From positions 3,844,001 through 3,908,000 of the forward strand of contig JAHRBS010000007.1 in NCBI GenBank assembly GCA_024305745.1: a DNA stretch of 64,000 nucleotides. Direction: 5' to 3'. Shown one piece after another: positions 47,001 through 58,297 of the stretch (position 1 is its first letter; each line of letters begins with the position of its first letter). Below the pieces are notes generated by a model. The model did not search any database. It had not been told where the DNA came from and saw only the letters and a program-made list of their open reading frames with translations. Origin of the DNA: Polyporus tsugae (lineage: Eukaryota; Basidiomycota; Agaricomycetes; Polyporales; Polyporaceae). A program made the position numbers and the translations under genes.

Positions 47001-49001
47001 CTCCAACGGGTTACAACGGGCATGTCGGAGCTTGTCGGACACAACAACGGCGGGCGGCCGGGCGGATTCGTGCTCGTCATTGATGGGGCTGCGCTCGGAC
47101 ATGTGCGTATCATATACCTTGCTTATCCCTTGCGCGTGGTGCTGATGGGCTGATGTGCGATTCCAGGCATTGCTAGACGAGAAGAACAAGCACTTGTTGC
47201 TGCGGCTTGCCATGCAGTGCGAGGGCGTCATTTGCTGTCGTGTGTCGCCGCTACAGAAGGCTCTCGTGGTCAAACTCGTCAAGGAGGGCGTGGGCGCGAT
47301 GACGCTCGCCATTGGCGATGGCGCGAACGACGTTAGCATGATCCAGGCTGCGGACGTCGGCGTCGGCATCTCGGGAGAGGAGGGTCTCCAGGCTGTGAAT
47401 TCGTCAGACTATGCCATTGCGCAGGTACGTGGGACGGTGCAGCATTGCGCTTGTGGTGGTCTTTGCTTACTTGGGTGTAACAGTTCCGATTCTTGAAACG
47501 ACTGTTGCTGGTACACGGGCACTGGTCGTATGCCCGCAATGGTAACATGTGCGTTGGGCCCGTGATGTTGTCCTTGATGCGCTGCTGACCTGGAGGTGCT
47601 CACGGCAGGATTGTCAACTTCTTCTACAAGAACATCATCTGTATCGGGGTGCTTTGGTGGTTCCAGATCTATTGTGCTTGGAGTAGTCAATAGTGAGTAT
47701 TGCTGCACGTCTTTAGAGGCGTGGTTACTGACACATTTTTCTAGCGTGTTCGAGTATACTTACTTGCTGTTCTGGAACACCTTCTGGACTATCGCTCCGG
47801 TCATTGGGATTGGCCTCTTCGACCGTATTGTTGGTAAGCGCCTTTGTGAGATCAGCCACTGTGGCGTTCGTATTGACAGAGCGTTCACAGACGACCACGT
47901 TCTCATGGCGCTTCCTGAGTTGTATCATCGTAGCAAGAGCCGCGAGTACTTCGGCACTAAGCTATTCCTCATTTACATGTTCGATGGTGTTGTCCAGGTT
48001 CGTTCTTGGTGGCTCCCCTTCGTGTCTTCTGGCGCTGACGCACAGTTCTGTAGTCTGCTATCGTCTTCTTCATTATCCTCTACACCTATGACACTACTAC
48101 TTCGCGCACCGACGGATACGCTGTGTATCAGTATGAATTCTCCACCGTGAGTCGTTAGCAAGTTCTCTATCTTATCAAGTCAATTGACGTTTGCCTACCA
48201 GACAATGGTTATCGCGGCTGTCATGGCTGCCGATCTATTCAACGGACTAAACACACACGTCTGGACTGGTTGGATATTCTTTGCTGTCCTTCTCGGAATT
48301 GTTCTCGTCTGGGCTTACACCGTGAGTATAGAACATATTTTTGAATTCGACGGACCCATGCGTACTCGTAACTTCCACAGGCTGTTTACTCCATCATCTC
48401 TCCTGGATGGTTTGTCACACCTGTCTTCGGCAACGACCACTACCTATTCACTTCGGCATACTTCTACTTCTCCATCATTCTGGTCGTCGTCCTAGCGTTG
48501 CTTCCTCGGTATATCGCCAAGGCCTACCAGTTCTCGTTCTCCCCCAGTGACATGGATCGCGCGCGGTGGATCGCCAAGCTCGACCCGACCCACGACTTCA
48601 GCAAGGACAGGCACGGCGGTCTCGCTAAAGTGGAGCGCCCCGCGACTCGCAAGGCCAGTCTCCGTCGATCTGCGCTGTACAACGGCAGCCGTACGGACAT
48701 GTCCACGGGCCTTCGCGAAGTGAACCGGGGCTTCGACTTCGCCGCGGAAGAAAACGGCGTCGCGATCCAGCGGATGCAGAGCCACCTATCCGAGAGGTTA
48801 GTGCAGACGCCAAAGCCGAGAAAGACAAGACGGAATCCGTCGTCGTTGATGCACGGCTTCTCAATATCGCGGACACTGCGTCGGAAGAAACGCGCGTCGT
48901 CGGACACGGAACACCCGGAGCACCCGGAGCAAATCCTCGAAGAGCCCTCGTCGAAAGAAAACCCCTCGCCGCCGTCGCCACACAAATCGACTAGGTCATA
49001 G
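44067..49001 (+). CDS. P4-type phospholipid-translocating ATPase (flippase)
   Basis: Twelve exons: 44067..45238, 45298..46436, 46498..46731, 46810..47102, 47167..47424, 47484..47548, 47609..47692, 47745..47833, 47891..47997, 48054..48146, 48202..48321 and 48381..49001, giving 1424 aa. It flips phospholipids to the cytosolic leaflet of plasma or Golgi/endosomal membranes, normally with a Cdc50-type subunit. Motifs are [13 protein letters not shown] (actuator DGET, about 280), [10 protein letters not shown] (phosphorylated Asp507), [12 protein letters not shown] (nucleotide-binding domain), [13 protein letters not shown], and [19 protein letters not shown]; ten hydrophobic spans fit. A P4-specific [16 protein letters not shown] follows the GDGxNDV region. 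The 160-residue basic/Ser-rich tail is probably regulatory. The length, and the insert between M2 and the A domain, suit the Dnf-like branch more than Drs2 or Neo1; subclass is inferred. Confidence 0.93.
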
Positions 49002-49838
49002 TGTTCGGAAGACATGGATATGTGCCTACGCACATTTCTCTATTTATGCTTTTCGTCCTAGTTAGTTCCACTCGCTTTCGTCGTTCGTATGTCGTAACCC
49101 GTCCCACATCCACTCCCATTCCCCCCGCATCAATCATCAATCATCCCTCGTCCCGCATTCCTCATCCGTCAGTTCCCCCCTGTGTTGCTAGTGCCCACCC
49201 CATTCCTGACCTCCCTGTATCCATGAAACACCACTAGACCGGTTATCCATCTCACGCATCTCACGACCCCCAACCCTTGACTAGCACACATATTGATCAG
49301 ATGTCTAATTAATTTGTATTTGTGCTCAGGATACGAACTCGTGTTGGGCTCATGGCGCTTCCCTCCGGCCGCACAACACTAATGATTACACCACTACATA
49401 CCGTCAACGTTATAGACATCATGGCCGCAGATCCAAGCACAAGTTGACCTCAGTGCATTTCACTCGTCACCTTAAGCCATGGGCTCTACACAAAGTACGG
49501 CTGAACTGAATGTACGAACTGGGCAGTGGGCGCCTTGGCAGGCGACAATGACGACGTGGGGTGGGTGGCAGAGACACGGATGTGGTGCTCCAGGCCGCAC
49601 TGCAGCCTAGATCGAGGTTGGGAACACCGGCAGAGCATCAAAGGTACACACCTCACCTCAATACACCGGCCGGACAGGATTAATGGATGCGGCAGCCCAC
49701 CGGTCGGGGCCCGGGACTGTTTTGAAAGATAGCCACCGGATATTCCCGATAGTGGGCGCTACGTCCAAGTCGCGTCGAGCTTGAATTCAGCCACCACCAC
49801 CACCACCACCGCTCCTCCTCCTACCCCATCCATTTACC
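49002..49838. other. Intergenic region between flippase and SMC1
   Basis: 3' UTR of the flippase and promoter of SMC1. A (CCA)n-type microsatellite (CACCACCACCACCACCACC) ends about 30 bp before the SMC1 ATG. A weak tRNA-like stretch at 49330-49410 was examined and not accepted. Confidence 0.4.
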
Positions 49839-52800
49839 ATGCCTCTCGTCCGCATAGAGGTCTGCGACTTCAAGTCGTACCGCGGACACCAGACCATAGG
49901 ACCCTTCCGCAACTTTACCTCCGTCATCGGCCCCAATGGCGCGGGCAAGTCCAATCTCATGGACGCCATCTCCTTCGTCCTCGGCGTCAAGTCAGCCCAG
50001 CTCCGTTCGAGCCAGCTGAAGGACCTCGTATACCGTGGCAGGCGTCTGGCGCGTAACCCGGAGGGCGAGGATGGAGGCCAGGCCCCACCGGACGACGACG
50101 ACGACGACGATGAGGGCGACGGTGACGGAGACGGGACCGCGAAGAAGGCGTGGGTACTCGCGGTGTACGAGGATACGGCGAACAAGGAGTGGAAGTTTCA
50201 ACGAACGTGAGTGTTTTATACCTGTAGCATTATAGATGGCCATAGCTCGTTCCCAGAATCTCGACCACGGGCGCGTCGGAGTACAAGCTGAACAACAAGG
50301 TGGTGAGCTACTCGGCGTACAACGCCGCGCTCATCCAGCACAATATCCTCGTCAAGGCCAAGAACTTCCTTGTCTTTCAGGGCGACGTCGAGGCGGTCGC
50401 CTCGCAGTCGCCGAAGGAGCTGTCGCGTCTCATTGACCAGATCTCGGGTTCACTCGAGCTCGCGCCCGACTACGAGAAGGCTAGGGACGGGCTCGAGCGC
50501 GCCACCGAGAACGCGACGTTCAACTTCACGAAGCGGCGCGGCATGATGGGCGAGATCAAGCAGTACAAGGAGCAGAAGGGCGAGGCGGAGCGGTTTGAGC
50601 AGCTCTGCCAGGAACGGGTGCGTTGTTGTATGCCTGCCCGTTCTCGCGATTTGAATAACCCCGCTCGGCGTAGGACGACCTGGTGCTCCGCCGGATTTTG
50701 TACAAGCTCTATCACATCCAACAGTCCCTCGACGAGCACGCGCAGGCTATCCGAGACCAGAACAGGGCCCTTGTCGGGCTGCGCAAGGAGCAGCAGAAGC
50801 ACGAGAAGGCCCTTGAGGAGGCGCGCAGCGAACAGGCCAAGGTACGCGGGAGCGTGATGAAAAAGGAGAAGAAGATAAAGAACGCGGAGAAAGCACTGGA
50901 GGGGCAGGTGCGCCTTGGAGAGCACCTGTAGGTGCGGTGGGAGAGTAACTAATTCATCATCCCCTAGCGGCCGGACTTGGTGCGCATTGAGGCGCAGATA
51001 AAGCACGCGGAGCGGAAGCGCGAGAAGGCGGAACAGGAGCTGGAGAAGCTGAGGCAGACGGACAGCGAGCAGAAGAGGAAGCTCCAGTCGCTACAGGCAG
51101 ACTTGGATACCGTGAGGAAGGCTGCAAATGCCGCGCAAGGTACGCTGTCTGTCCTGAAATCAACTACATGTTCTTGAACAAGGGCCCCCAGAGGCACAGC
51201 GGAGAGCAGCGCAACATAATTTATCGCTAAGTGAAGAATCATTGGAAGAATATCGACGACTGTACGCACATTTCTTTTCTCTGCTGATTGCATATTCTCA
51301 CATGCCGGGGCGTGCAGCAAGGCATCTGCTAGTATTCTCGCAGTGGACGAGCGACAGTCTGTCCAGACGCTCTCGCGAGACGAGAAAACGGCGTCGCGGA
51401 CGTTGTCACAGCTCAAGGACAAATCCGAGCAGCAAACACAGAAACGCGAGAAGCTGGCAGAGGAAGAGCGGACGCTCAGCCAGAAGGCGAGCGAGGTACG
51501 TGCTACTCCCATTGAAACAGTTGATTTGCTAAGCGAACACCGCGTAGCTCGAGGAGAAGGTTTCTGAACTGGCCGCGGAGCTCAAGCGAGTCAAGCAAGA
51601 GCATCATAACCAGCAGTCCGAACGGATACGTATAGAGTAAGAGCCACCTCGCTGGAGCATTGCCTGTTCGTCACTAACAACAGACACACAGGAAACTTGA
51701 GAAGGAGACCAACGAGAAGCTGGTCGACATCTACGAGAAGCTCACCCAGGCGGGCGTCGACCAGCAGGAGTCCCATCGCGAAGCGCGCCTGAAGGAGACG
51801 CTGTCGAACCTGCAGCGCATCTTCCCGGGTGTGCGCGGACGCGTCGTGGACCTGTGCAAGCCGACGCAGCGCAAGTACGAGACGGCGGTGGCGGTCGTGC
51901 TGGGGCGGAACATCGACGCGATCGTCGTCGACGAGGAGAAGACGGCGATCGACTGCATCGAGTACATGCGGAACCAGCGCGCGGGGCAGGCGACGTTCAT
52001 CCCGCTCGACACGATCCAGGTGAAGCCGATCAACGACAAGTTCAGGGCGTTTGCGAAGGGTGCGAGGCTCGCGGTGGACGTTATCACATACGACCCGGCG
52101 GTGGAGCGGGCGATGCATCATGCGTGTGGGAACGCGCTCGTGTGCGACTCGATGGAGGTCGCGCGGTATGTGTGTTATGAGAAGGGCCAGGAGGTGAAGG
52201 GTGAGTGGGGTTCATGTTGGCTTCGTTGAGTGGGGGCGGCGCTCTGACGGTTTGTGCAGCTGTCACACTCGAGGGGACGATCATTCACAAGAGCGGTCTC
52301 ATCACCGGTGGTAAGAGCTCGCAGACGAACGGGAAGAAGTGGGAAGAGAAGGACGTGCAGGGTGCGTATCCATTATCCATGTTCTGTTGAAATTGGGTGC
52401 TTATAGACGGCGATTTGCAGGTCTGCAGCGTGCCCGCGACAACTTCATGAGTCAGCTCCACGAGCTGGGCAAGTTGAAGCCTCGGGGCAAGGAAGCCGAA
52501 GTTCTTCTCGCGGAGATCACGCGGCTGGAGTCTGCTCATTCCGTGGCCCGTGATGATTTGGTGCGACCCTTACAAGGATTCGCGTTACACAATGTCGCTG
52601 ATATGGGATCATTTGAAGGGCGCCTGCAAGGCGAAGCTGAACGGAGTCAAAGACGAGCTAAAGCACATAGACCGCGAGATTCGACAGATCCAGCCCGAAC
52701 TACGCAAGGTGCGTCCCGCGTACAATTGCTGAAAAGTTCGACTTTACCCACAAGGAGTATGTAGGCGCAAACTGCATACAACAAGGTCAAAGAGCAGGTA

Positions 52801-54717
52801 GATGCGCTCGCCGCGGTGATCAACGAGGCAGAGGACGGCATCTTTGCCGACTTCTGCGAGGAGATCGGGGTGGACAACATCCGCGAGTATGAGGAGCGGC
52901 AGCTCAAGCTCGCGCAAGCCGAGAGCGAGGCGCGCCTCCAGTTCGACACCCAGATCGCCCGTTTGACCAATGCGTACGTCTAACATTGCGTAATGCCTTG
53001 ATTTCTACTAACTTCACTATGTTATGTCACCCAGGTCGCAGTTTGCAGAGGAGCAGATGGACATGACGCGCGAGCGTGTCGCACAATACCAAGACATCTT
53101 GACCACGGAAGGCGCCAACCTCACGCGACTCGAGCAGGAGCGGATTCAGGCGCAGGAGGAGATTGTCGAGGCTGAGGATGCAATCAAGACGCTGCAGGAC
53201 GAGCTCAAGGAGCTCACGGAGGACATGGAAGAGAAGACGAAGCGGGTTGATGAGGTGAAGAAGACGACAAGCAAGGCGGGGAAGGTGCTCGACCAGGCGA
53301 TCAAGGAGATCGCGACGCACGTGAGTTTTTGTTTGTCCTCATTGTCGCGGGTAGATGCTGACGATGGGATTGGGGGTAGAACGACGAGATCGAGAAGGTC
53401 GGGCTAGAGAGGTCAGCGCTCTACAGGAAGTGCAGGCTTGAGGAGATTACGCTTCCCCTTATTGCTGGCAATTTGAAGCACGTGCCGATGGAGGAGGTAA
53501 GCGTTGCATGGACTCACGTGAGGTCGAGTCCTTAAACCTATTGGCTGGCAGAACCTTCGCGACGAAGTCGCCATGGACGTGGACGAAGATGAGCAGGGCA
53601 CTCAGCGTGTGAAACGAGTGCCTGACTACGGCATCGAGGTGGAATTCAACTCCCTAAGTGACGCAGACCGCAACGTACGTGTCTTTCGTCTCCCCTTTTT
53701 ATTTTTTTATTTTTTTTTAGGATGAGACTAACTGGATGGTCTTAGGATAAGTCGGGAGATGTGTTGAAGGAGATTGATGACTCGATAGCGAAGACCGCCG
53801 CCGAGATCGAGCGCATGGCTCCGAACATGAAGGCGGTGGACCGGTGAGTACCCCGAAGAGTGTTTCTAGACTGTTCGCCCTAAACTGTCCACTCCTCTTC
53901 TCATAGGCTGGACGACGTTGAGGCAAAGATGGTAGAAACGGAGAAGGAGGCGGACAAGGCGCGTAAGGACTCGAAGAACGCGCGCGACCAGTTCAACGAG
54001 ATCAAGCGCAAACGGTCTGTGATCCACGCCTGAGAGGTTCTTGGCCATCTCTGACTCGGCAGACAGATGCGAGTTGTTCAACAAAGCATACAACCATATC
54101 TCCGAGCGCATTGACCAAGTGTACAAGGACCTCACGAAGGGAAAGATGGCGCCGACAGGAGGTGTCGCGTACCTGACGCTCGAGGACAGCGAGGTGAGTG
54201 ACTCCTCATATGTGTTGCGTTACTCGATATTCACGTTACTTTAGGAACCCTACACGGCCGGTATCAAGTACCACGCGATGCCTCCCATGAAGCGTTTCCG
54301 TGACATGGAGCAGCTGTCCGGCGGCGAGAAGACGATAGCGGCGCTTGCGCTATTGTTTGCTATTCACAGGCACGCATTCACTTTGCCTTGACACGTGTGT
54401 GCTGCGACTGACGAGTGTCTATAGCTACCAACCGTCACCATTCTTTGTGCTCGACGAGGTCGACGCAGCGCTGGATAACACCAACGTCGCCAAGATCGCC
54501 AATTACATTCGCGTGCACTCGTCGGACACGTTCCAGTTCATCGTCATCAGCCTGAAGGGTTCCTTGTACGAACGCAGCAACTCGCTGGTGGGAATCTACC
54601 GCGACCAAGACGTAAACAGCTCGCGAACGTTGACCCTGGATGTGGGTGTTTGCCGTCCTTTGTGCGTTGCTGCGATACTGACAGCGTTTGTCACAGCTCA
54701 CGCAATACGACGATTAA
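49839..54717 (+). CDS. SMC1: SMC1, cohesin ATPase subunit
   Basis: Twenty-one exons give 1247 aa with all phases consistent: 49839..50206, 50257..50617, 50674..50907, 50968..51139, 51192..51261, 51318..51495, 51548..51636, 51692..52200, 52260..52361, 52421..52560, 52619..52708, 52765..52973, 53035..53320, 53380..53496, 53552..53674, 53746..53843, 53907..54014, 54067..54193, 54245..54369, 54425..54641 and 54697..54717. SMC1 pairs with SMC3 and kleisin to hold sister chromatids. Visible: Walker [10 protein letters not shown] (31-39), long coiled coils, a hinge (about 515-640: [23 protein letters not shown]), signature [17 protein letters not shown] (about 1151), Walker [16 protein letters not shown], and end LTQYDD. 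An Asp-rich insert (about residues 85-99) lies in the head. The intron at 54370 uses a GC donor. Confidence 0.97.
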
Positions 54718-55530
54718 GCGGCGTTGTTATGATGTTTATAGCAGTCGGACCTATCCCATGTTTTCTTGTCCCTTGTCAAGCTATCGTTATCTGTCTCTCG
54801 TGTTCTTCTGTTGCAACCAAGCTGTGTAAACTGTAATGATACCTACCCGTTTCCGTCATCGCTCGCATTTCTTGACTTGCGGAAGGCCGTCAATGCAGGC
54901 GCCCACAACATTTGGTGGCAGTGCCTTTAAACGAAGCTTGTCGTCTTCCACCATCTTCAAACCACTTATCCATCATCCTCCACGACGGGCCCTTTAACTT
55001 TCCTCTGGTACACGGACCGGGACAGAGAGCAAGCTTTTGAGCGACGTTGTGAGTACCGAACGCTGGTAGTAGTACTGCCGCCAGCTGTCAATGTCGCCGA
55101 CTCCGAGTCGAATACACGTAATCTAAGGACCACTTACCCAGGGACGCCCACAGAGACCTTGTTCCGCTCCTAACTCGCAGTCTGCACCAAGCGCAGCTGG
55201 GATGCCACAATTTCCCCTACAGACGAGAATGCACCAGGCATGCCAGGTCCGCTTCGATGTTTCCTGTGCTCGGTTTTCGCGTTGGAGCATTCATTGCTAC
55301 CTTGTTTTTTCTTCAGATACCAGCGGACGCTGACGTGGACTCGAGAAGCCTATATCTTCAAGGCTCGTCGGTGTTCCACAACCCAACGAAGTGCCCAGTG
55401 CCCACAGATACCTCTGACCGTTTCTCTCCACTACTTTTGATCATCCGCCGCGAGCTGGGTATCGGTGCGTTCATTCAAATACGCGACTAGTCCAGCGATG
55501 CTAACGCGATCCGAGCGGTAGCTGTTAGGA
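54718..55530. other. Intergenic region downstream of SMC1
   Basis: No gene supported. Contains a GACTCCGAGTCGA palindromic word near 55100, of the kind seen repeatedly in the gene-poor regions. The short frames at 55240-55490 show no domain. Confidence 0.4.
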
Positions 55531-58216
55531 ATGGACAACGTTATCAAGACCCTTCATATCGCATGTGCCCTGTCTGAGAGCTCCAATGTTCCGGGATTAG
55601 ACGTTCTCGCGAAGGGAGCCCTGAAGCTTGCTGAAATGGTGAAGGTGCGGCATCATATGACACGCTCTGTTTCCTCGGAGGGACCTCTCATTCATAGGAA
55701 ACCCGCGATGTCCAGGACCAGTGTAGTCTGCTCGCGGCGCGCGCAGCGAAGCTCGCTGCGGCCGTGTATTGCCAGTTGAGCAGTGAAGTATATCGAAACC
55801 CTGCTCGAGTGCGTCTTCACCCAGCAACCCTGTGCATTTACTCAACTAGAGATGTAGGACGCTTCAAGCCGTGGAAGGCATCATGACGCGGCGAAAGAAG
55901 GCCCGCTTCATTCGCGCTTTCTGGAATCGCGGGTCGATCGCCGAGGAAGTGAAGAAGTTGAATCGCCAACTGGAAGATGCATTTCGGGTGTTCGATGTAC
56001 GTGCGTTTTAATGTTGAGCTTCGCCCCCAAACTCCCTCAGTGCTGCAAGCTCTGACGTTCCATCGCGTCGACGACAGATCCAGTCTTCGATACACACAGG
56101 ACTCGGAGCGGGCGGAGACCGCTCTGTTGAGTGGCAGCCGTCGCATAGACTCGAACGTGCAGGAAATCCTACACCACGTTCGAGTAGATGCGACGCATGA
56201 CGGTACGGTGTGTCCTGTTCCCCTAAGCTATATCTGATCGTTCGATGTTGAAATGACCTTTCAAAGATGCGACTGTATGCGAGGGACGACATCGAGCTGG
56301 TAGAGGAGCTCGGATCGGAGGATACCGCGGTGGTGCCCGGTGAAGAGCCAGTCGTACAGTTTCGTGCGCGTATATGCCAGACCGGGCGGAACGTGACTGT
56401 GCGACGGTTCGCGCGGCCTGGAGGGAGGTATAGGGATGCGATCGCCACTGTGAAGAAGTTATGGTGTGTCCTAATGTCTTTCAATGCGTCAAGATGGTTA
56501 ACCATGTTGTGTCGTCTTCCGAAGGCATCCCAACATTGTTCACGCAATCGGATACGCGCGGGAAGATCTCGATACTGCGTTTATCGTGAACGGTGGTGTT
56601 TGTGAGTCTCAGGCAACAAGATAAATTTGACCAGTTTATTCATGAGCAAACACGTACTCCCTAAGATTCACATACGTATGATGACTTGAGCAAGACATTC
56701 AGTGGCATCGACAAGTTCTTGTGGACGATGCAGTCCGTAAGTGGTATTTCTTTTTCTACACGTGGACACGATGCGCGACTCACCCGACGTATCAATAGTC
56801 CAAGCAGATCCTTGTACGTGCCACGTATGTAACCGTATGTGTACAGTGTATGTGCTCACACTTCCATAGGCAGGACTGATGTACTTGAAGAGCGTGTAAG
56901 GAGAGCTCGGGTGGACTGCAGACGAGGACGTGAGGATACCAGTGAAACGCTATACGTTACTCTGACATTACCATTACTCCTTTCTAGACATATTCGATAG
57001 GCGCGGATAAGGACCTCGTAGTCAGCGCGGACGGGAGGGTATTGCTGGACGTCGGGTGTTACGACCTAAAGCAGCTCCCTAATACCGTCATTCACGACGA
57101 TGGGGTTAGTTCGCAGCCATGTCTCATTCCTGGGGTCTACTGCTCATCAGTGCGACGTTGCGCAGATGGTAGAGCTCCACTCTCCCGCACGGGGGCTCGT
57201 CAAAGGCGCGTCGCTTTCGCAAGTATAGCTCACCTTAACACCTGACACACCCGCTCCTAGCGTTCTCCAACCCCCTCAACGGGACCTCCGACCAGCAGTT
57301 TGCCGCGCTGTGCGACCTGTGGCACAAGCTCGTCTCCTTCGCCGACTTTTCGCGCGACGACAGCCTCGTCTGGCGGACCCTGCCCGTCCCCTGTCCCGGG
57401 CAGTGCTTCTCGCTCGCCAACCGGTGGGTCCTCGACGGCCTGGAGTACGAGGAGCTCGTGCGCGGCGGGCTGGTGCTGAACCTCGAGTATCGCGAGCCGA
57501 CGCTGCATTTACATCCGAGGGTGGTGCAGGAACGGCCGGAGCGCGATGACATGCTGGATGTCTCGGACCGCCTAAGCGTGTGTCACGAGGTTGTTACGCA
57601 ACGAATGGAGGCTTTTGGAGAGGACGGGGAGGTCCGGACTGTGGACCAGAAGTGGAGGAGGTGAGTTCGAGTGGCCCCATCTGTCCCTGTGTCGTGATCA
57701 TTATTTATTCTTGCCCAACGGTCATCTAGGTATGCGGTGCAAAACATGAACTATGGGTGGACCCTCGAGACGGTCACCGGCATGCAAGATACGGGCGACT
57801 GTCGAGGGTGGTTCATGAACCGTGCCGTGGACTTCTCCCACACCAACGAAGACCTAGACGATCTCGTCATAGGTGAGCACAGGACCAGCTGCCTCATCGT
57901 ATCTCGCCCGATTAAGCTTCCTCTGACATGCTTCCATTCGCCGTATACAGCGTACGCACTCAAGCTCCGCACACGCACGCATCTGGTCACACCGTCTGGT
58001 AAGAGTCGCGAAGCGGTACCACCGCCGACGCTGTACTTTCACGAGCGCATCCACACGAGGGCGCATGCGAGCCTCGACGAAACGCTCGACTGGCCGTGGG
58101 GGTTCTGGTCTACAAATCCACACGACGAGATTGAGCCCCTAGAAATGGCCTCTATTCTCGCGGTGGAGGCTCGCCGACAAATGACCATGAATATTGACGA
58201 GTGGAAGGTTCAATGA
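55531..58216 (+). CDS. MLKL-like helical domain with degenerate kinase domain, probably disrupted
   Basis: Clear exons: 55531..55644, 55698..55808 and 55850..55996 encode a helical bundle (MDNVIKTLHIACALSESSNV, ALKLAEMVK, EEVKKLNRQLEDAFRVFD), the adaptor-type domain called mixed-lineage-kinase-like in fungi. Later exons (56267..56463, 56525..56601, 56666..56736, 56799..56813, 56870..56929, 56988..57104, then about 57260..57660, 57730..57872 and 57951..58216) encode a kinase-like fold: HPNIVHAIGYARED, LAGLMYLKS, GRVLLDVGCYDLKQL (DVG in place of DFG, no HRD), and a C-terminal region ending DEWKVQ. Disruptions: the helical exon at 56078 (SERAETALLSGSRRIDSNVQ) is out of phase with exon 3, a TAA lies at 56897-56899, and the phase is unresolved near 57105-57260. 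The TAA could be avoided by a GTGTAA donor. Role in cell death or immunity is inferred from architecture only. Confidence 0.65.
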
Positions 58217-58297
58217 GCCTGTATGCTTCCCTCCCTCATCTCCAACCCCCATGGTCGGATCCCGTCTTGAGGGGTGTGAGGACTCTGCAAGACATTA

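Noticed and set aside
49325..49410. tRNA-like stretch on the minus strand (TAGTGGTGTAATC ... GAGTTCGTATCC)
   Set aside because: The T-stem does not pair and the T-loop lacks the invariant A, so it is at most a tRNA-derived short element; not enough to call.
53719..53745. Earlier acceptor (TTTTTTTTTAG at 53720) in SMC1
   Set aside because: Using it adds a short stretch ending in a stop; the acceptor at 53744-53745 keeps the conserved frame.
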